Assembly: GCA_001303445.1 (NCBI GenBank)
Contig: LJTQ01000005.1
Span: 1-39,489 of the forward strand
Direction: 5' to 3'
Length of the DNA: 39,489 nucleotides
Source of the DNA: Betaproteobacteria bacterium SG8_39
GTDB lineage: Bacteria > Pseudomonadota > Gammaproteobacteria > Burkholderiales > SG8-39
The notes under the pieces were generated by a model, which did no database searches, was not told the origin of the DNA, and saw only the letters and a list, made by a program, of their open reading frames with translations. This document shows, one piece after another, positions 7,271 through 20,668 of the stretch. How positions within the stretch are numbered: position 1 is the first letter of the stretch; the number at the start of each line of letters is the position of its first letter. Both the position numbers and the translations under genes were made by a program.

Positions 7271-9589
7271 TCAGCCCGCGTGCAGCGCGCGCCAGATGCG
7301 CTCGGGCGTAAGCGGCATTTCCAGCTGCGTCACACCCCGCTCGGCGAGCGCATCGAGCACCGCGTGCACCGCCGCCGGGACCGAGCCGATGGTGCCGATC
7401 TCGCCGCAGCCCTTCACGCCGAGCAGGTTCGTCTTGCAGGGAATGCCTTCCTCGAACGCACACTGCACCGAAGGCAGGTCGGCGGCGCGCGGTACCGCGT
7501 AGTCCATCAGCGATCCGGTGAGCAACTGGCCACTCGATTCATCATAGACCGCCTGCTCGAACAAGGCCTGCCCCAGTCCCTGAGCAACGCCGCCGTGTAC
7601 CTGCCCCTCGACGATCGGGTGATTGATAATGCGCCCAAGGTCGTCGCAGCTGGAATGGCGCACGACCTCAATCACGCCGGTTTCCGGATCGATTTCCACC
7701 TCGCAGATCTGCGCGCCGTTCGGCCAGCTCGGCGTCGACGGCGTCTGCGTCGCGGAGACACGCACGATTCGATCGGGCTGGCGCGTCGCCAGCTCGGCCA
7801 GACCAATCGCGCGGTCCGTTCCTGCGATGCGGAACTGGCCATCGCGATACTCGATGTCGCCCGGCGCCGCCTCGAGCACCTCCGCAGCGAGTTCCTTGCC
7901 GCGCACAATCACCTGGCGGCCCGCCGCGACCACCGCCGAGCCGCCGACGAACGCCGAGCGTGAGCCCACGCTGCCGACGCCGTTCGCGCGGTCGGTGTCG
8001 CCCTGCACGATATGGATTTGGCCGACGGGAATCTGCAGCACCTCGGTGATGAGCTGGGTATAGGTCGTCTCCAGTCCCTGACCCATGGCCTGGGTACCGG
8101 AAAACACCGTGATCGCACCGTCGGCGTCGATCTGGATATCGACCGTCTCCGTCGGCAGCGCACCGGTCCACTCGAGATAGCTCGACAGCCCCCGGCCGCG
8201 CAGCTTGCCGCGACGCTTGGATTCCGCCGCACGCGCCGGATAGCCCTTCCAGTCGGCCACTTCGAGGGCGCGCTCGAGCACGCGCGCGAAATCGCCGACG
8301 TCGTAGGTTTCGCCGAGGTGCGTGGCGTAGGGAAACTGCTCCGGACGGATGAAATTGCGTTGCCGCAACACCACCGGATCGATGTTCATCACGCGCGCCG
8401 CGCGATCCATCAGGCGCTCCATGAGGTAGTTCGCCTCCGGCCGTCCGGCGCCGCGGTAGGCGCCCGTCGCCATGGTGTTCGTCAGTACGGCGCGCACGTG
8501 ATAGTCGATCAGCGGCACGTGATAGACGGTGGCCTGCACCTTCGGCCCGAGCGCCAGCGGAATGATGGCCGACGAACCCACCGGCACCGCACCAATGTTG
8601 GCGATCATGCGCATGCGCAGGCCGAGGATCCGGCCGTCCTTGTCCAGCGCCAGGGCCGCGGAATAGTGCTGGTCACGACCCATGTGCGCAGCGAGAAATT
8701 CCTCGCTGCGCTCGCCGCGCCACTTCACGGGCCGGCCGAGCTTGCGTGCGGCGTAACAGACCAGCGCATCCTCGGGGGTCAGACCGGTCTTCATGCCGAA
8801 GCCGCCGCCGATATCGCCCACGATGATGCGGAAATCCTCGGGTTTGGTCTTGAACACGTCGCCCAGCAGCTGGCGCGCGCCCGTCGAAGTCTGGTTCTGC
8901 GTGTACAGCGTCGTGCGCCCGGACGCGTGCACGGCGATCGCGCAGCGCGGCTCGATCGCATTTGCGATGAGGCGCTGGTTATGGAGCTCGAGCTCGACGA
9001 CATGCGCCGCGCGTGCGATCGCGTCGTCCATCCCCTGAGTGTCGCCATAGCGCGACTCGGCCGCAATGTTGCCCGGAGCACCCGGCCAGAGCTGTGGCGC
9101 GCCGGGTTCGATCGCGCGGCGTGGATCGGTGACACAGGGCAAATCCTCGAAATCGATCATCACGCGCTCGGCCGCGTCCTGCGCCTGCTCGCGCGTCTCG
9201 GCGACGATCGCCGCCACGGCCTGACCGACGTGATACACCGCGCCGTCGGCCAGCAGCGTACGCAGGGGCGCTTCCATCGGCGAGCCGTCAGCCTGCTTGA
9301 ACAGCGGCGGGAACGGAATATGGCCGAGGCCATCCTGCTTCAGATCGTCGATTGACCAGGCCGCCAGTACGCCCGGCGCGCCACGCGCATCGGCCAGGTC
9401 GCAGGATGTCACGCGCGCATGGGCATAGGGCGAGCGCACGAGAACGAGCGTCGCCGCCTCGGGGAAGTCGCGGTCGTCGCTGAACAAGCCCCGGCCGGTC
9501 AGCAGGCGATCGTCTTCGATGCGCTTTTGCGAGCGCGAGGCGCCGAAGCGCGCTGAATCGGGGTCGAACTGGATTGCAAGTTCCGTCAT
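7271..9589 (-). CDS. Xanthine dehydrogenase family molybdopterin-binding (large) subunit, form II CoxL-like
   Basis: 772 aa; AYRGAGR motif (encoded at 8441-8461), GDIGGGFGMKTGLTPEDALVCYAARKLGRPVKWRGERSEEF, C-terminal GVKGCGEIGTIG with the conserved Glu. Confidence 0.92.
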   Translation of the reverse strand: MTELAIQFDPDSARFGASRSQKRIEDDRLLTGRGLFSDDRDFPEAATLVLVRSPYAHARVTSCDLADARGAPGVLAAWSIDDLKQDGLGHIPFPPLFKQADGSPMEAPLRTLLADGAVYHVGQAVAAIVAETREQAQDAAERVMIDFEDLPCVTDPRRAIEPGAPQLWPGAPGNIAAESRYGDTQGMDDAIARAAHVVELELHNQRLIANAIEPRCAIAVHASGRTTLYTQNQTSTGARQLLGDVFKTKPEDFRIIVGDIGGGFGMKTGLTPEDALVCYAARKLGRPVKWRGERSEEFLAAHMGRDQHYSAALALDKDGRILGLRMRMIANIGAVPVGSSAIIPLALGPKVQATVYHVPLIDYHVRAVLTNTMATGAYRGAGRPEANYLMERLMDRAARVMNIDPVVLRQRNFIRPEQFPYATHLGETYDVGDFARVLERALEVADWKGYPARAAESKRRGKLRGRGLSSYLEWTGALPTETVDIQIDADGAITVFSGTQAMGQGLETTYTQLITEVLQIPVGQIHIVQGDTDRANGVGSVGSRSAFVGGSAVVAAGRQVIVRGKELAAEVLEAAPGDIEYRDGQFRIAGTDRAIGLAELATRQPDRIVRVSATQTPSTPSWPNGAQICEVEIDPETGVIEVVRHSSCDDLGRIINHPIVEGQVHGGVAQGLGQALFEQAVYDESSGQLLTGSLMDYAVPRAADLPSVQCAFEEGIPCKTNLLGVKGCGEIGTIGSVPAAVHAVLDALAERGVTQLEMPLTPERIWRALHAG

Positions 9590-9630
9590 ATGCCCTCTTC
9601 AAGCATGGGTTCTGGATGCCCTAAAACTAA

Positions 9631-9647
9631 AACGCCCCGGTCGGGGC
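9631..9647 (-). terminator. Rho-independent terminator downstream of tRNA-Ser
   Basis: On the minus strand CGCCCCGACCGGGGCGTTTTAGTTTTAG: GC-rich stem-loop followed by a T-rich tract. Confidence 0.75.
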
Positions 9648-9655
9648 GGTTTAGC

Positions 9656-9745
9656 TGGCGGAGAGAGAGGGATTCGAACCCCCGGTACGGATAACCGTAC
9701 AACAGATTTCGAGTCTGCCGCATTCGACCACTCTGCCATCTCTCC
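9656..9745 (-). tRNA. tRNA-Ser (anticodon CGA)
   Basis: Reverse complement GGAGAGATGGCAGAGTGGTCGAATGCGGCAGACTCGAAATCTGTTGTACGGTTATCCGTACCGGGGGTTCGAATCCCTCTCTCTCCGCCA: 7-bp acceptor stem, CTCGAAA anticodon loop, long variable arm, GGTTCGAATCC T-arm, encoded CCA. Confidence 0.97.
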
Positions 9746-9778
9746 GCGGCGCGCATGCGGGGCTGCGCGCGCCGCGGA
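9743..9778 (-). other. 12-bp inverted repeat between serS and tRNA-Ser, overlapping the tRNA 5' end
   Basis: TCCGCGGCGCGC (9743-9754) and GCGCGCCGCGGA (9767-9778) are perfect reverse complements with a 12-nt loop. Confidence 0.7.
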
Positions 9779-9783
9779 TTTTA

Positions 9784-12383
<2,600 letters not shown>

Positions 12384-12384
12384 C

Positions 12385-12999
12385 TCAGGGCTGGCCGAGC
12401 ACGTCCGTGCCGGGCGGCGGCGTGAACCGAAAGCGCGAGGCATCCAGCGTGGGGTTGCGTTCGACGTTCGAAAACCGCAGCTTTGTCGTCTGGCCGAAGT
12501 GGTCGACCAGTTCCATCGCCTCGACGCCGACCGCACTCAGTCCGAGGCGGATGCGCTCGAAGCCCGCCTCGGCCTCGCGCGGCTTCGCCTCGAGCCACTC
12601 CAGGCCCTCCCGCACGCCGAGCTCGGTGAATTCGAACGCCTGCACCACATCGGCGCTGCCCGCGAGCAGGGCCGCCGGCGTCGAACCCAGCGCGCGCGCA
12701 AGTCGGCGTACCGTGACCTGAGCGAGTTCCTCGTCGTAGATCCACACCCGCTCGCCGTCGCCGACGATCAGCTGGCGGGCCGGCGTGAGGTACGTCCAGC
12801 GAAAGCGGCCCGGACGCTCAAAGGAAAATTGGCCGGTCGCCGACTGCACCAGCTGCCTGCGTCCGTCGAAGACCTTCTGCTCGAAATCGGCTCTCGCGGA
12901 GTGCGTCGTCTGGACGTAGCTTTGAAAGCGCTCGATGCTCGAGGCCTGCGCCGGCAGGCCGAACAGCACCGCCAGCAGGGTGAGCGCGGCGCGCATCAC
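12385..12999 (-). CDS. lolA: Outer membrane lipoprotein carrier protein
   Basis: Signal peptide MMRAALTLLAVLFGLPAQA; ARADFEQKVFDGRRQLVQSATGQFSFERPGRFRWTYLTPARQLIVGDGERVWIYDEELAQVTVR is LolA-like; located between rarA and ftsK. Confidence 0.95.
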   Translation of the reverse strand: MMRAALTLLAVLFGLPAQASSIERFQSYVQTTHSARADFEQKVFDGRRQLVQSATGQFSFERPGRFRWTYLTPARQLIVGDGERVWIYDEELAQVTVRRLARALGSTPAALLAGSADVVQAFEFTELGVREGLEWLEAKPREAEAGFERIRLGLSAVGVEAMELVDHFGQTTKLRFSNVERNPTLDASRFRFTPPPGTDVLGQP

Positions 13000-13003
13000 C
13001 GGC

Positions 13004-15274
13004 CTATTCCTGCGTCGCGGGGACCAGTACCTCGCGATTGCCGTTCGACTGCATCGACGACACGAGGCCGGCCCGCTCCATGTCCTCGATCAGGCGCGCC
13101 GCCCGGTTGTAGCCGATGCGCAGATGACGCTGCACGAGCGAGATCGACGGCCGGCGCGTGCGCAGCACGATTTCCACCGCCTGGTCGTAAAGCGGGTCCT
13201 TCTCGCCGCCGCCCTCGCCCGCCGCAGCTGCGCCTTCGGCCACAGCGGGTTCGATGACTTCCTCGATGTATTCCGGCGTGGCGAGCCGTTTAAGGTGCTC
13301 GACCACGTTGTGCACCTCATGGTCGGCGACAAACGCCCCGTGCACGCGCTGCGGCAAGCCGGTACCCGGCGGCAGGTACAGCATGTCACCCGCGCCAAGC
13401 AGCGCCTCGGCGCCGCTCTGATCGAGGATCGTGCGCGAATCCACCCGCGAGGACACCTGGAACGCGATGCGCGTCGGAATGTTCGCCTTGATCAAGCCCG
13501 TGATCACGTCGACCGAAGGGCGCTGCGTCGCGAGCACGAGATGGATGCCCGCGGCACGCGCTTTCTGCGCCAAGCGTGCGATCAGTTCCTCGACCTTCTT
13601 GCCGACCACCATCATCAGGTCGGCCAATTCGTCGATCACGACCACGATGTAGGGCAGTGCCTTGAGTGTCTGCGGCTCCCCCGATTCGATGGTGAGCGGA
13701 TCCTCGAGCGCGCGACCGTGTTTTTCCGCGTCCGTAACCTTGTGATTGAACCCGGAAAGGTTACGCACCCCGAGCCAGGACATCAGCTTGTAGCGCCGCT
13801 CCATCTCGGCGACGCACCAGTTGAGGGCATTGGCCGCCTGCTTCATGTCGGTCACCACCGGGGCGAGCAGATGCGGAATGTCCTGGTAGACCGACAACTC
13901 GAGCATCTTCGGATCGACCAGGATCAGTCGCACCTGGCGCGGCTCGGACTTGTAGAGCAGCGACAGGATCATCGCGTTGATCGCGACCGACTTGCCCGAG
14001 CCGGTCGTGCCGGCGACCAGGAGGTGTGGCATCTTGGCGAGATCGACGACGATCGGGTTTCCCGCGATGTCCTTGCCGAGCGCGAGGGCAAGCGGCGCAT
14101 GCAGCGCGTGGTACGCCTCCGAGCCCAGGATTTCGGACAGGCGCACCGCCTGCCGGTGCGGGTTCGGGATCTCCAGCCCCATGCAGGACTTGCCGGGAAT
14201 CGTCTCCACCACGCGGATCGAGACCACCGACAGCGCGCGTGCGAGGTCCTTGATCAGGTTGACGATCTGGCTGCCCTTGACCCCGACCGCGGGCTCGACC
14301 TCGTAGCGCGTGATGATCGGGCCGGGATAGGCGGCGAGCACTTTCACCGAGACGCCGAAATCGGAGAGCTTCTTCTCGATCAGCCGCGAGGTGAATTCCA
14401 GGGTCTCGGCTGTGACCTGCTCGCTGTCGTGCCGCACCTCGTCGAGCAGCTTGATCGGCGGCAGCGGCGTGTCCGGCAGGTCGTCAAACAGCGGCACCTG
14501 GCGCTCCTTCTGCACGCGCTCCGATTTCTTGATCTCGACGAGCTGCGGCTCGATGCGCAATGGCGGATGATCCTCTTCGCGCTTGCGCCCGGTCTCGACC
14601 ACGAACTCGCGTTCCTCGCGCGCCAGGTCCCCCTGTTTGCGATCCTGCCGACGCTCCCACGCGACCTTGGCGGACGCATACGCCGACTCGAGCACGAATC
14701 CGGTGAACTCGGCGACCTTGATCCACGAAACGCCGCTGAACAGGCTGACGCCGACTGCGACCAGCGCGACCAGCGCCAAGGTCGCACCGGTAAACCCCAG
14801 TGCCGCGGAGGCGACCGAGCCGACCGCATCGCCGAGCATGCCGCCCGGGGCGAGTGGCAGTGCCGCCTGAATCGAATGCAGGCGTAGGGTCTCCAGCCCG
14901 GCGCTCGAAACCAGCAGCAACGCGAAACCGGCCAGCATCACGCCCAGCGAGCGGCGGTCAGGCGGCGGCGCACCGTGCAATCGACGGTAGCCCATGACGA
15001 CGACCGCGACGCACAGCGCAACCCACCAGTACGCGGACACGCCGAACAGATAGAGCAGCAGGTCCGCCAGCCAAGCGCCGACGCGGCCGCCCGCATTCTG
15101 TGCGTGGGCGCCCGTGGCGCTCTGCGACCAGCCGGGGTCCGTCTTGTGAAACGTCGCGAGGATGAGAAGCAGGTATAGGGCTGCGACTGCAACCAGCAAC
15201 CAGCGCGCTTCGCGCAACAGACCCGCGAGTCTGGCCGGCAGGGGAGAAGTGCCGGATTTCTGTGCAGCCGCCAT
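13004..15274 (-). CDS. ftsK: DNA translocase FtsK
   Basis: N-terminal TM segments, [53 protein letters not shown]-terminal gamma-like domain [27 protein letters not shown]. Start taken at [16 protein letters not shown]. Confidence 0.97.
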   Translation of the reverse strand: MAAAQKSGTSPLPARLAGLLREARWLLVAVAALYLLLILATFHKTDPGWSQSATGAHAQNAGGRVGAWLADLLLYLFGVSAYWWVALCVAVVVMGYRRLHGAPPPDRRSLGVMLAGFALLLVSSAGLETLRLHSIQAALPLAPGGMLGDAVGSVASAALGFTGATLALVALVAVGVSLFSGVSWIKVAEFTGFVLESAYASAKVAWERRQDRKQGDLAREEREFVVETGRKREEDHPPLRIEPQLVEIKKSERVQKERQVPLFDDLPDTPLPPIKLLDEVRHDSEQVTAETLEFTSRLIEKKLSDFGVSVKVLAAYPGPIITRYEVEPAVGVKGSQIVNLIKDLARALSVVSIRVVETIPGKSCMGLEIPNPHRQAVRLSEILGSEAYHALHAPLALALGKDIAGNPIVVDLAKMPHLLVAGTTGSGKSVAINAMILSLLYKSEPRQVRLILVDPKMLELSVYQDIPHLLAPVVTDMKQAANALNWCVAEMERRYKLMSWLGVRNLSGFNHKVTDAEKHGRALEDPLTIESGEPQTLKALPYIVVVIDELADLMMVVGKKVEELIARLAQKARAAGIHLVLATQRPSVDVITGLIKANIPTRIAFQVSSRVDSRTILDQSGAEALLGAGDMLYLPPGTGLPQRVHGAFVADHEVHNVVEHLKRLATPEYIEEVIEPAVAEGAAAAGEGGGEKDPLYDQAVEIVLRTRRPSISLVQRHLRIGYNRAARLIEDMERAGLVSSMQSNGNREVLVPATQE

Positions 15275-15394
15275 CGCGATCCGTCCGGAAGGCGCGATTG
15301 TAGCGCACCCGCACCGCTCGAACGCCGCGCCGCAGGCGGGAGCGGTCGATGCCAAACCGGTCGCCGTGGGCCTCGGGCCCGGCGACCCCGCGCC

Positions 15395-16069
15395 TTACTC
15401 CGGCAGGACGACTTCGTCGTGAATCACGATCTTGGCGCCGCGCACTTCGATGAAACCGCCCTCCTGCAGGTCCTTCATGACACGGCTCACCATTTCGCGC
15501 GACGCGCCGATCATCTTGGCGATGTCCTGCTTCGGGATGCGGCGCGTTACGACGCGCTGACCATCCACGTTTTCCGACATGTCGATCAGCAAATGTGCGA
15601 CGCGCCCGAAGACGTCGAGCAGCGCGAGGCTGCCGATCTTGCGGTCGGCCTCGCGCAATCGCTTGACCAGGCCGCGCATCACCGTCATCGCGAGCTCGAA
15701 ATTCTGCTCCATCGACTGCTTGAAATCGCGCTTCGTGATCGACAGCAGCTCGCAGGGCTCGATCGCCAACACGCTGGCAGAGCGCGGGCTGTCGTCGATC
15801 AGCCCCATCTCGCCGAAGAACTCGCCCGGGCCGATGATGGTCAGTATGACCTCGCGCCCGTCGGCGTCGCTCATCATGACCTTGAGGCGGCCCGAGAGCA
15901 CGATATAGAGCGAATCGGTGGGGTCACCGGCGGCCATAATGGTCGAGTTGCGCGGCGCACTCCTGCGCTTGACCATGGTCGCAATGGTGCGCAACTGTTC
16001 ATCTGTGAAGCTCGTGAACAGGGGCACCGCCCGAAGCACTGCCGTCGAGACTGCCGTCGTACCGGTCAT
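15395..16069 (-). CDS. Crp/Fnr family transcriptional regulator
   Basis: Cyclic-nucleotide-binding fold (SLYIVLSGRLKVMMSDADGREVILTIIGPGEFFGEMGLIDDSPRSASVLA) and HTH (IPKQDIAKMIGASREMVSRVMKDLQEGGFI). No N-terminal FNR Cys cluster. Alternative start at 16081. Confidence 0.93.
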   Translation of the reverse strand: MTGTTAVSTAVLRAVPLFTSFTDEQLRTIATMVKRRSAPRNSTIMAAGDPTDSLYIVLSGRLKVMMSDADGREVILTIIGPGEFFGEMGLIDDSPRSASVLAIEPCELLSITKRDFKQSMEQNFELAMTVMRGLVKRLREADRKIGSLALLDVFGRVAHLLIDMSENVDGQRVVTRRIPKQDIAKMIGASREMVSRVMKDLQEGGFIEVRGAKIVIHDEVVLPE

Positions 16070-16533
16070 GGTGTTCTCCACCCTTGCCTCCCCCTAAGGT
16101 CCGTTCTTTCCGCGGCCACCGAGTATCTTAGCAAAGCACAGCCCCCGGTCTCGGCGCCACCCGAAGATGTCGGGAAATCGGGCAGCACGACCTGCACCGC
16201 GTTGTAGCCCGCGTCACTGTACGCCCGCGCCACCGCCTCGAGCGCGTGCTGAACATCGCCGGCGGTCCGCGCCTTGCCGGTGAACGGCCGGGTGCGCCGC
16301 TCGAACTCGGCCTGCGGAATGAGCGACGCACCCCAGAAGATGTAACGCCGGATCTCGAACGATCGGGTCTCGAGCGCCGCGGGCGATTGCGCGGCGTGCG
16401 CCCGCGCGAGGACAACGACCGCCAGCCAAGCGCGTGTGGAAACCCGGCTCGACGCAGACCGGCCGGAGCGCCGGGAAATCGTCATGAGCCCTGCCAGGGC
16501 AATCTTTCCCAATAAAACAATGCCAACAATCAT
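16066..16533 (-). pseudogene. Probable remnant of a TpsB/ShlB-type transporter (signal peptide plus POTRA_2-like domain, no barrel)
   Basis: FEIRRYIFWGASLIPQAEFERRTRPFTGKARTAGDVQHALEAVARAYSDAGYNAVQVVLP resembles a POTRA_2 domain; the following residues run into the crp-side leader and the frame stops overlapping the crp start (ATGA). Confidence 0.5.
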
Positions 16534-16554
16534 GGTGTTATAGAACAACCGTGA

Positions 16555-17595
<1,041 letters not shown>

Positions 17596-17616
17596 TTCCC
17601 GCGGCCGGACCGCAGC

Positions 17617-18168
17617 ATGAGCGACGGCCCGGAGCATGGTTCCGACGACGAGTTCCGCAGGGCGATGGCCGATGTTCGTCCGATCGCGCCGCGCGCCCGG
17701 CGCCGGATCGCGCTGCGGCGCGCCCCGCCACCGCCGGATGCCCGGCAGCGCCAGCGCGACGAGCGGGCGGTGCTCGAGGAGTCAATTTCCGGGCCGGTGT
17801 CGCTCGACCACCTGCTCGACTCTGGCGAGGAACTCAGCTTCCTGCGCCATGGACTGTCGCGCGATGTGCTCCGCAAGCTGCGGCGCGGGCACTGGGTGAT
17901 TCAGAGCGACCTCGATCTGCACGGCATGAATCGCACGCAGGCGGCCGAGCAGCTCGCCCTGTTCCTGCGCGCATGCAGTGCGCAGCACATGCGCTGCGTC
18001 CGAATCGTCCACGGCAAGGGGCTTGGCTCGCGCAATCGCGAGCCCGTGCTGAAGCGCGTCCTGCACAAGCTTTTGCCCCGACGCGACGATGTGCTCGCGT
18101 ACTGCCAGGCGCCCGCTGCGCATGGCGGGGCCGGGGCGCTGCTGGTCTTGCTCCGCAAACGGCCCTAG
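17617..18168 (+). CDS. Smr/MutS2-type domain protein
   Basis: VIQSDLDLHGMNRTQAAEQLALFLRAC and VRIVHGKGLGSRNREPVLKRVLHKLLPRRDDVLAYCQAPAAHGGAGALLVLL are Smr motifs. Confidence 0.94.
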   Translation: MSDGPEHGSDDEFRRAMADVRPIAPRARRRIALRRAPPPPDARQRQRDERAVLEESISGPVSLDHLLDSGEELSFLRHGLSRDVLRKLRRGHWVIQSDLDLHGMNRTQAAEQLALFLRACSAQHMRCVRIVHGKGLGSRNREPVLKRVLHKLLPRRDDVLAYCQAPAAHGGAGALLVLLRKRP

Positions 18169-18190
18169 GCGCCGCGCACGGCGCGCAGAT

Positions 18191-18589
<399 letters not shown>

Positions 18590-18641
18590 CTATCCCTATA
18601 ATCGACCCCTCCCCTTGGGCGACTGAACGAGCACTGCGACG

Positions 18642-19778
18642 TTGGAAAGCCTCAGCATTGTCGAAACGCTGCACGAAGTCGATGCTGCGGAATGGGATGC
18701 GCTGCTCGGCGTGGATGCCGCGACGCAGGCGCGACACCCGTTCCTCAAGCACGCGTTCCTGAATGCCCTGATCGACACGGGCTGCGCAAGCGCGCGCACC
18801 GGCTGGCAGCCGCAGTTCCTGCTGCTGCGGCACGGCGGCCTGCTTGCCGGCGCGATGCCGCTGTTCGTCAAAGCGCACTCGTACGGCGAGTATGTTTTTG
18901 ACTGGGCCTGGGCCGATGCCTACGCGCGTCACGGCGTCGAGTACTACCCCAAACTGCTCTGCGCGGTCCCCTTCACGCCGGTCACCGGCCCGCGCCTGCT
19001 TGCGCGGGACGATGCCGCGCGCCGCACGCTGCTCGCCGCGGCGCTCGAGCTCGCGCAGCAGGCGTCCTCGCTGCACATCCTGTTTCCGACCGAAGCGGAA
19101 GCCGCCCTGATGCAGGCGCAGGGCATGATGCTGCGCCGTACGGTGCAATTTCACTGGGAAAATCTGGGCGACACGGATTTCGAGGCCTTCCTCGCGCGCA
19201 TGTCACACCGTCGGCGCAAGAACATCCGACAGGAGCGTCGACGTGTACGCGAAGCGGGAGTGACTTTCCGGTGGCTGCGGGGAGAGCAGATCGAACGCGG
19301 GCACTGGGAGTTCTTCCACCGCTGCTACCGTACGACCTACGCCGCGCACGGCTCGCGTCCCTACCTCAACCTGCCGTTTTTCCTGCAGTTCGGCGCAACA
19401 CTCGGCGAGCATGCGGTGATGGTGCTCGCCGAGCGCGCCGCCGCGCCGGTCGCTGCCTCGCTGCTGGTACGCGGCGGCGACACCCTTTTCGGCCGCTACT
19501 GGGGCGCGATCGAGCATATCCCGCTGTTGCATTTCGAATGCTGCTATTACCAGGCCATCGAATATGCGATCACCGAAAGGCTGCGCGTCTTCGAAGGCGG
19601 CGCGCAGGGCGAGCACAAGCTGTTTCGCGGCCTCATGCCCACCGAAACGCTGTCGGCCCATTGGCTGGCGCACCCGGCGTTCGCGCAGGCCATCGAGGAG
19701 CACCTTGCGCGCGAGCGACACGGCGTCGCCCGCTACGTGAACGAACTCACCGAGCACTCGCCCTTCAAGGCGGTGTGA
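18642..19778 (+). CDS. GNAT/FemAB-like (DUF482) acyltransferase family protein
   Basis: HPFLKHAFLNALIDTGCASARTGWQPQFLLLR...GAMPLFVKAHSYGEYVFDWAWADAYARHGVEYYPKLLCAVPFTPVTGPRLLA is characteristic of this family. Promoter -10 TATAAT near 18596. Confidence 0.85.
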   Translation: MESLSIVETLHEVDAAEWDALLGVDAATQARHPFLKHAFLNALIDTGCASARTGWQPQFLLLRHGGLLAGAMPLFVKAHSYGEYVFDWAWADAYARHGVEYYPKLLCAVPFTPVTGPRLLARDDAARRTLLAAALELAQQASSLHILFPTEAEAALMQAQGMMLRRTVQFHWENLGDTDFEAFLARMSHRRRKNIRQERRRVREAGVTFRWLRGEQIERGHWEFFHRCYRTTYAAHGSRPYLNLPFFLQFGATLGEHAVMVLAERAAAPVAASLLVRGGDTLFGRYWGAIEHIPLLHFECCYYQAIEYAITERLRVFEGGAQGEHKLFRGLMPTETLSAHWLAHPAFAQAIEEHLARERHGVARYVNELTEHSPFKAV

Positions 19779-19879
19779 TGTGTCAGGCTCGGCGAGTTTC
19801 ACTCAGATCAAGACGTTCGGCATCAGGCGCGATTAAGATCGCTTTTCGATAACCCGTACACCATGGATTGGACCGGAAG

Positions 19880-20641
19880 ATGAGACTGAGCGGAAAAATC
19901 GCAATCGTGACAGGCGCCGGCTCCGGCTTCGGCGAAGGCATTGCAAAGCGTTTTGCTCTGGAAGGGGCCGGTGTCGTCGTCAACGACATCAACGCCGCTG
20001 GCGGCCAGCGCGTGGCCGGCGAGATCTCGAGTGCCGGCGGCAAGGCGGTGTTCGTCAAGGAGGACGTGACGCGCGCCAAGGATTGGGCAAGCCTGGTCGG
20101 CGCGGCGCAATCGGCGTTCGGTCGCCTCGACATCGTCGTCAACAATGCCGGCTGGACACATCGCAACAAGCCGTACCTCGAGGTGACCGAGGCGGAGTTC
20201 GATCGCGTCTATGCGGTAAACGTCAAGAGCGTCTACCTGTCGGCGATTCATGCGGTGCCCGTGTTCCGCAAGCAGGGCGGCGGATGCATTATCAACATCG
20301 CCTCCACGGCGGGCATCCGTCCGCGCCCCGGGCTGACGGTCTACAACAGCTCGAAAGGTGCCGTCGTGCTGATGTCGAAATCGATGGCAGGCGAGTTCGG
20401 CCCGGATAACATCCGCGTGAACTGCGTCAACCCGGTCTTCAGCCCTGACACGGCGCTGTCGGCCGAGTTCGCCGGCGGCGCGGTGACCGAAGAGGCCCGC
20501 AAGCGGTTTCTCGCGACGATCCCACTGGGCCGTTTTTCGACGCCGCTCGACGTCGCCAACGCCTGCCTTTACCTGGCCTCGGACGAGGCGAACTTCATCT
20601 CGGGCGTGTGCATCGAGGTGGACGGCGCCCGTTCCGTCTGA
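19880..20641 (+). CDS. SDR family NAD(P)-dependent oxidoreductase
   Basis: GKIAIVTGAGSGFGEGIAKRFALEGAGVVVNDIN, NNAGW, YNSSKGAVVLMSKSMAGEFGPDNIRVN. Confidence 0.95.
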   Translation: MRLSGKIAIVTGAGSGFGEGIAKRFALEGAGVVVNDINAAGGQRVAGEISSAGGKAVFVKEDVTRAKDWASLVGAAQSAFGRLDIVVNNAGWTHRNKPYLEVTEAEFDRVYAVNVKSVYLSAIHAVPVFRKQGGGCIINIASTAGIRPRPGLTVYNSSKGAVVLMSKSMAGEFGPDNIRVNCVNPVFSPDTALSAEFAGGAVTEEARKRFLATIPLGRFSTPLDVANACLYLASDEANFISGVCIEVDGARSV

Positions 20642-20668
20642 CGGGCAGCGGCACGCGCCGCGCCGCGT

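Noticed and set aside
8012-9355. 447-aa + strand ORF opposite the CoxL-like gene
   Set aside because: Antisense shadow frame with no domain signature.
7271-9589. Carbon monoxide dehydrogenase (coxL) function
   Set aside because: Motif is AYRGAGR (form II), not AYXCSFR (form I), and no coxM/coxS are adjacent, so CO oxidation is unsupported.
9656-9745. tRNA-Ser as an integration site for a mobile element carrying the CoxL-like gene
   Set aside because: No integrase and no second copy of the tRNA 3' end seen by eye in the window.
12935-14887. 650-aa + strand ORF opposite ftsK
   Set aside because: Antisense shadow frame of a clear FtsK gene in GC-rich DNA; Arg/His/Asp-rich composition and no recognisable domain.
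15395-16069. FNR-type oxygen sensor
   Set aside because: No N-terminal cysteine cluster; sequence fits a Crp-like regulator.
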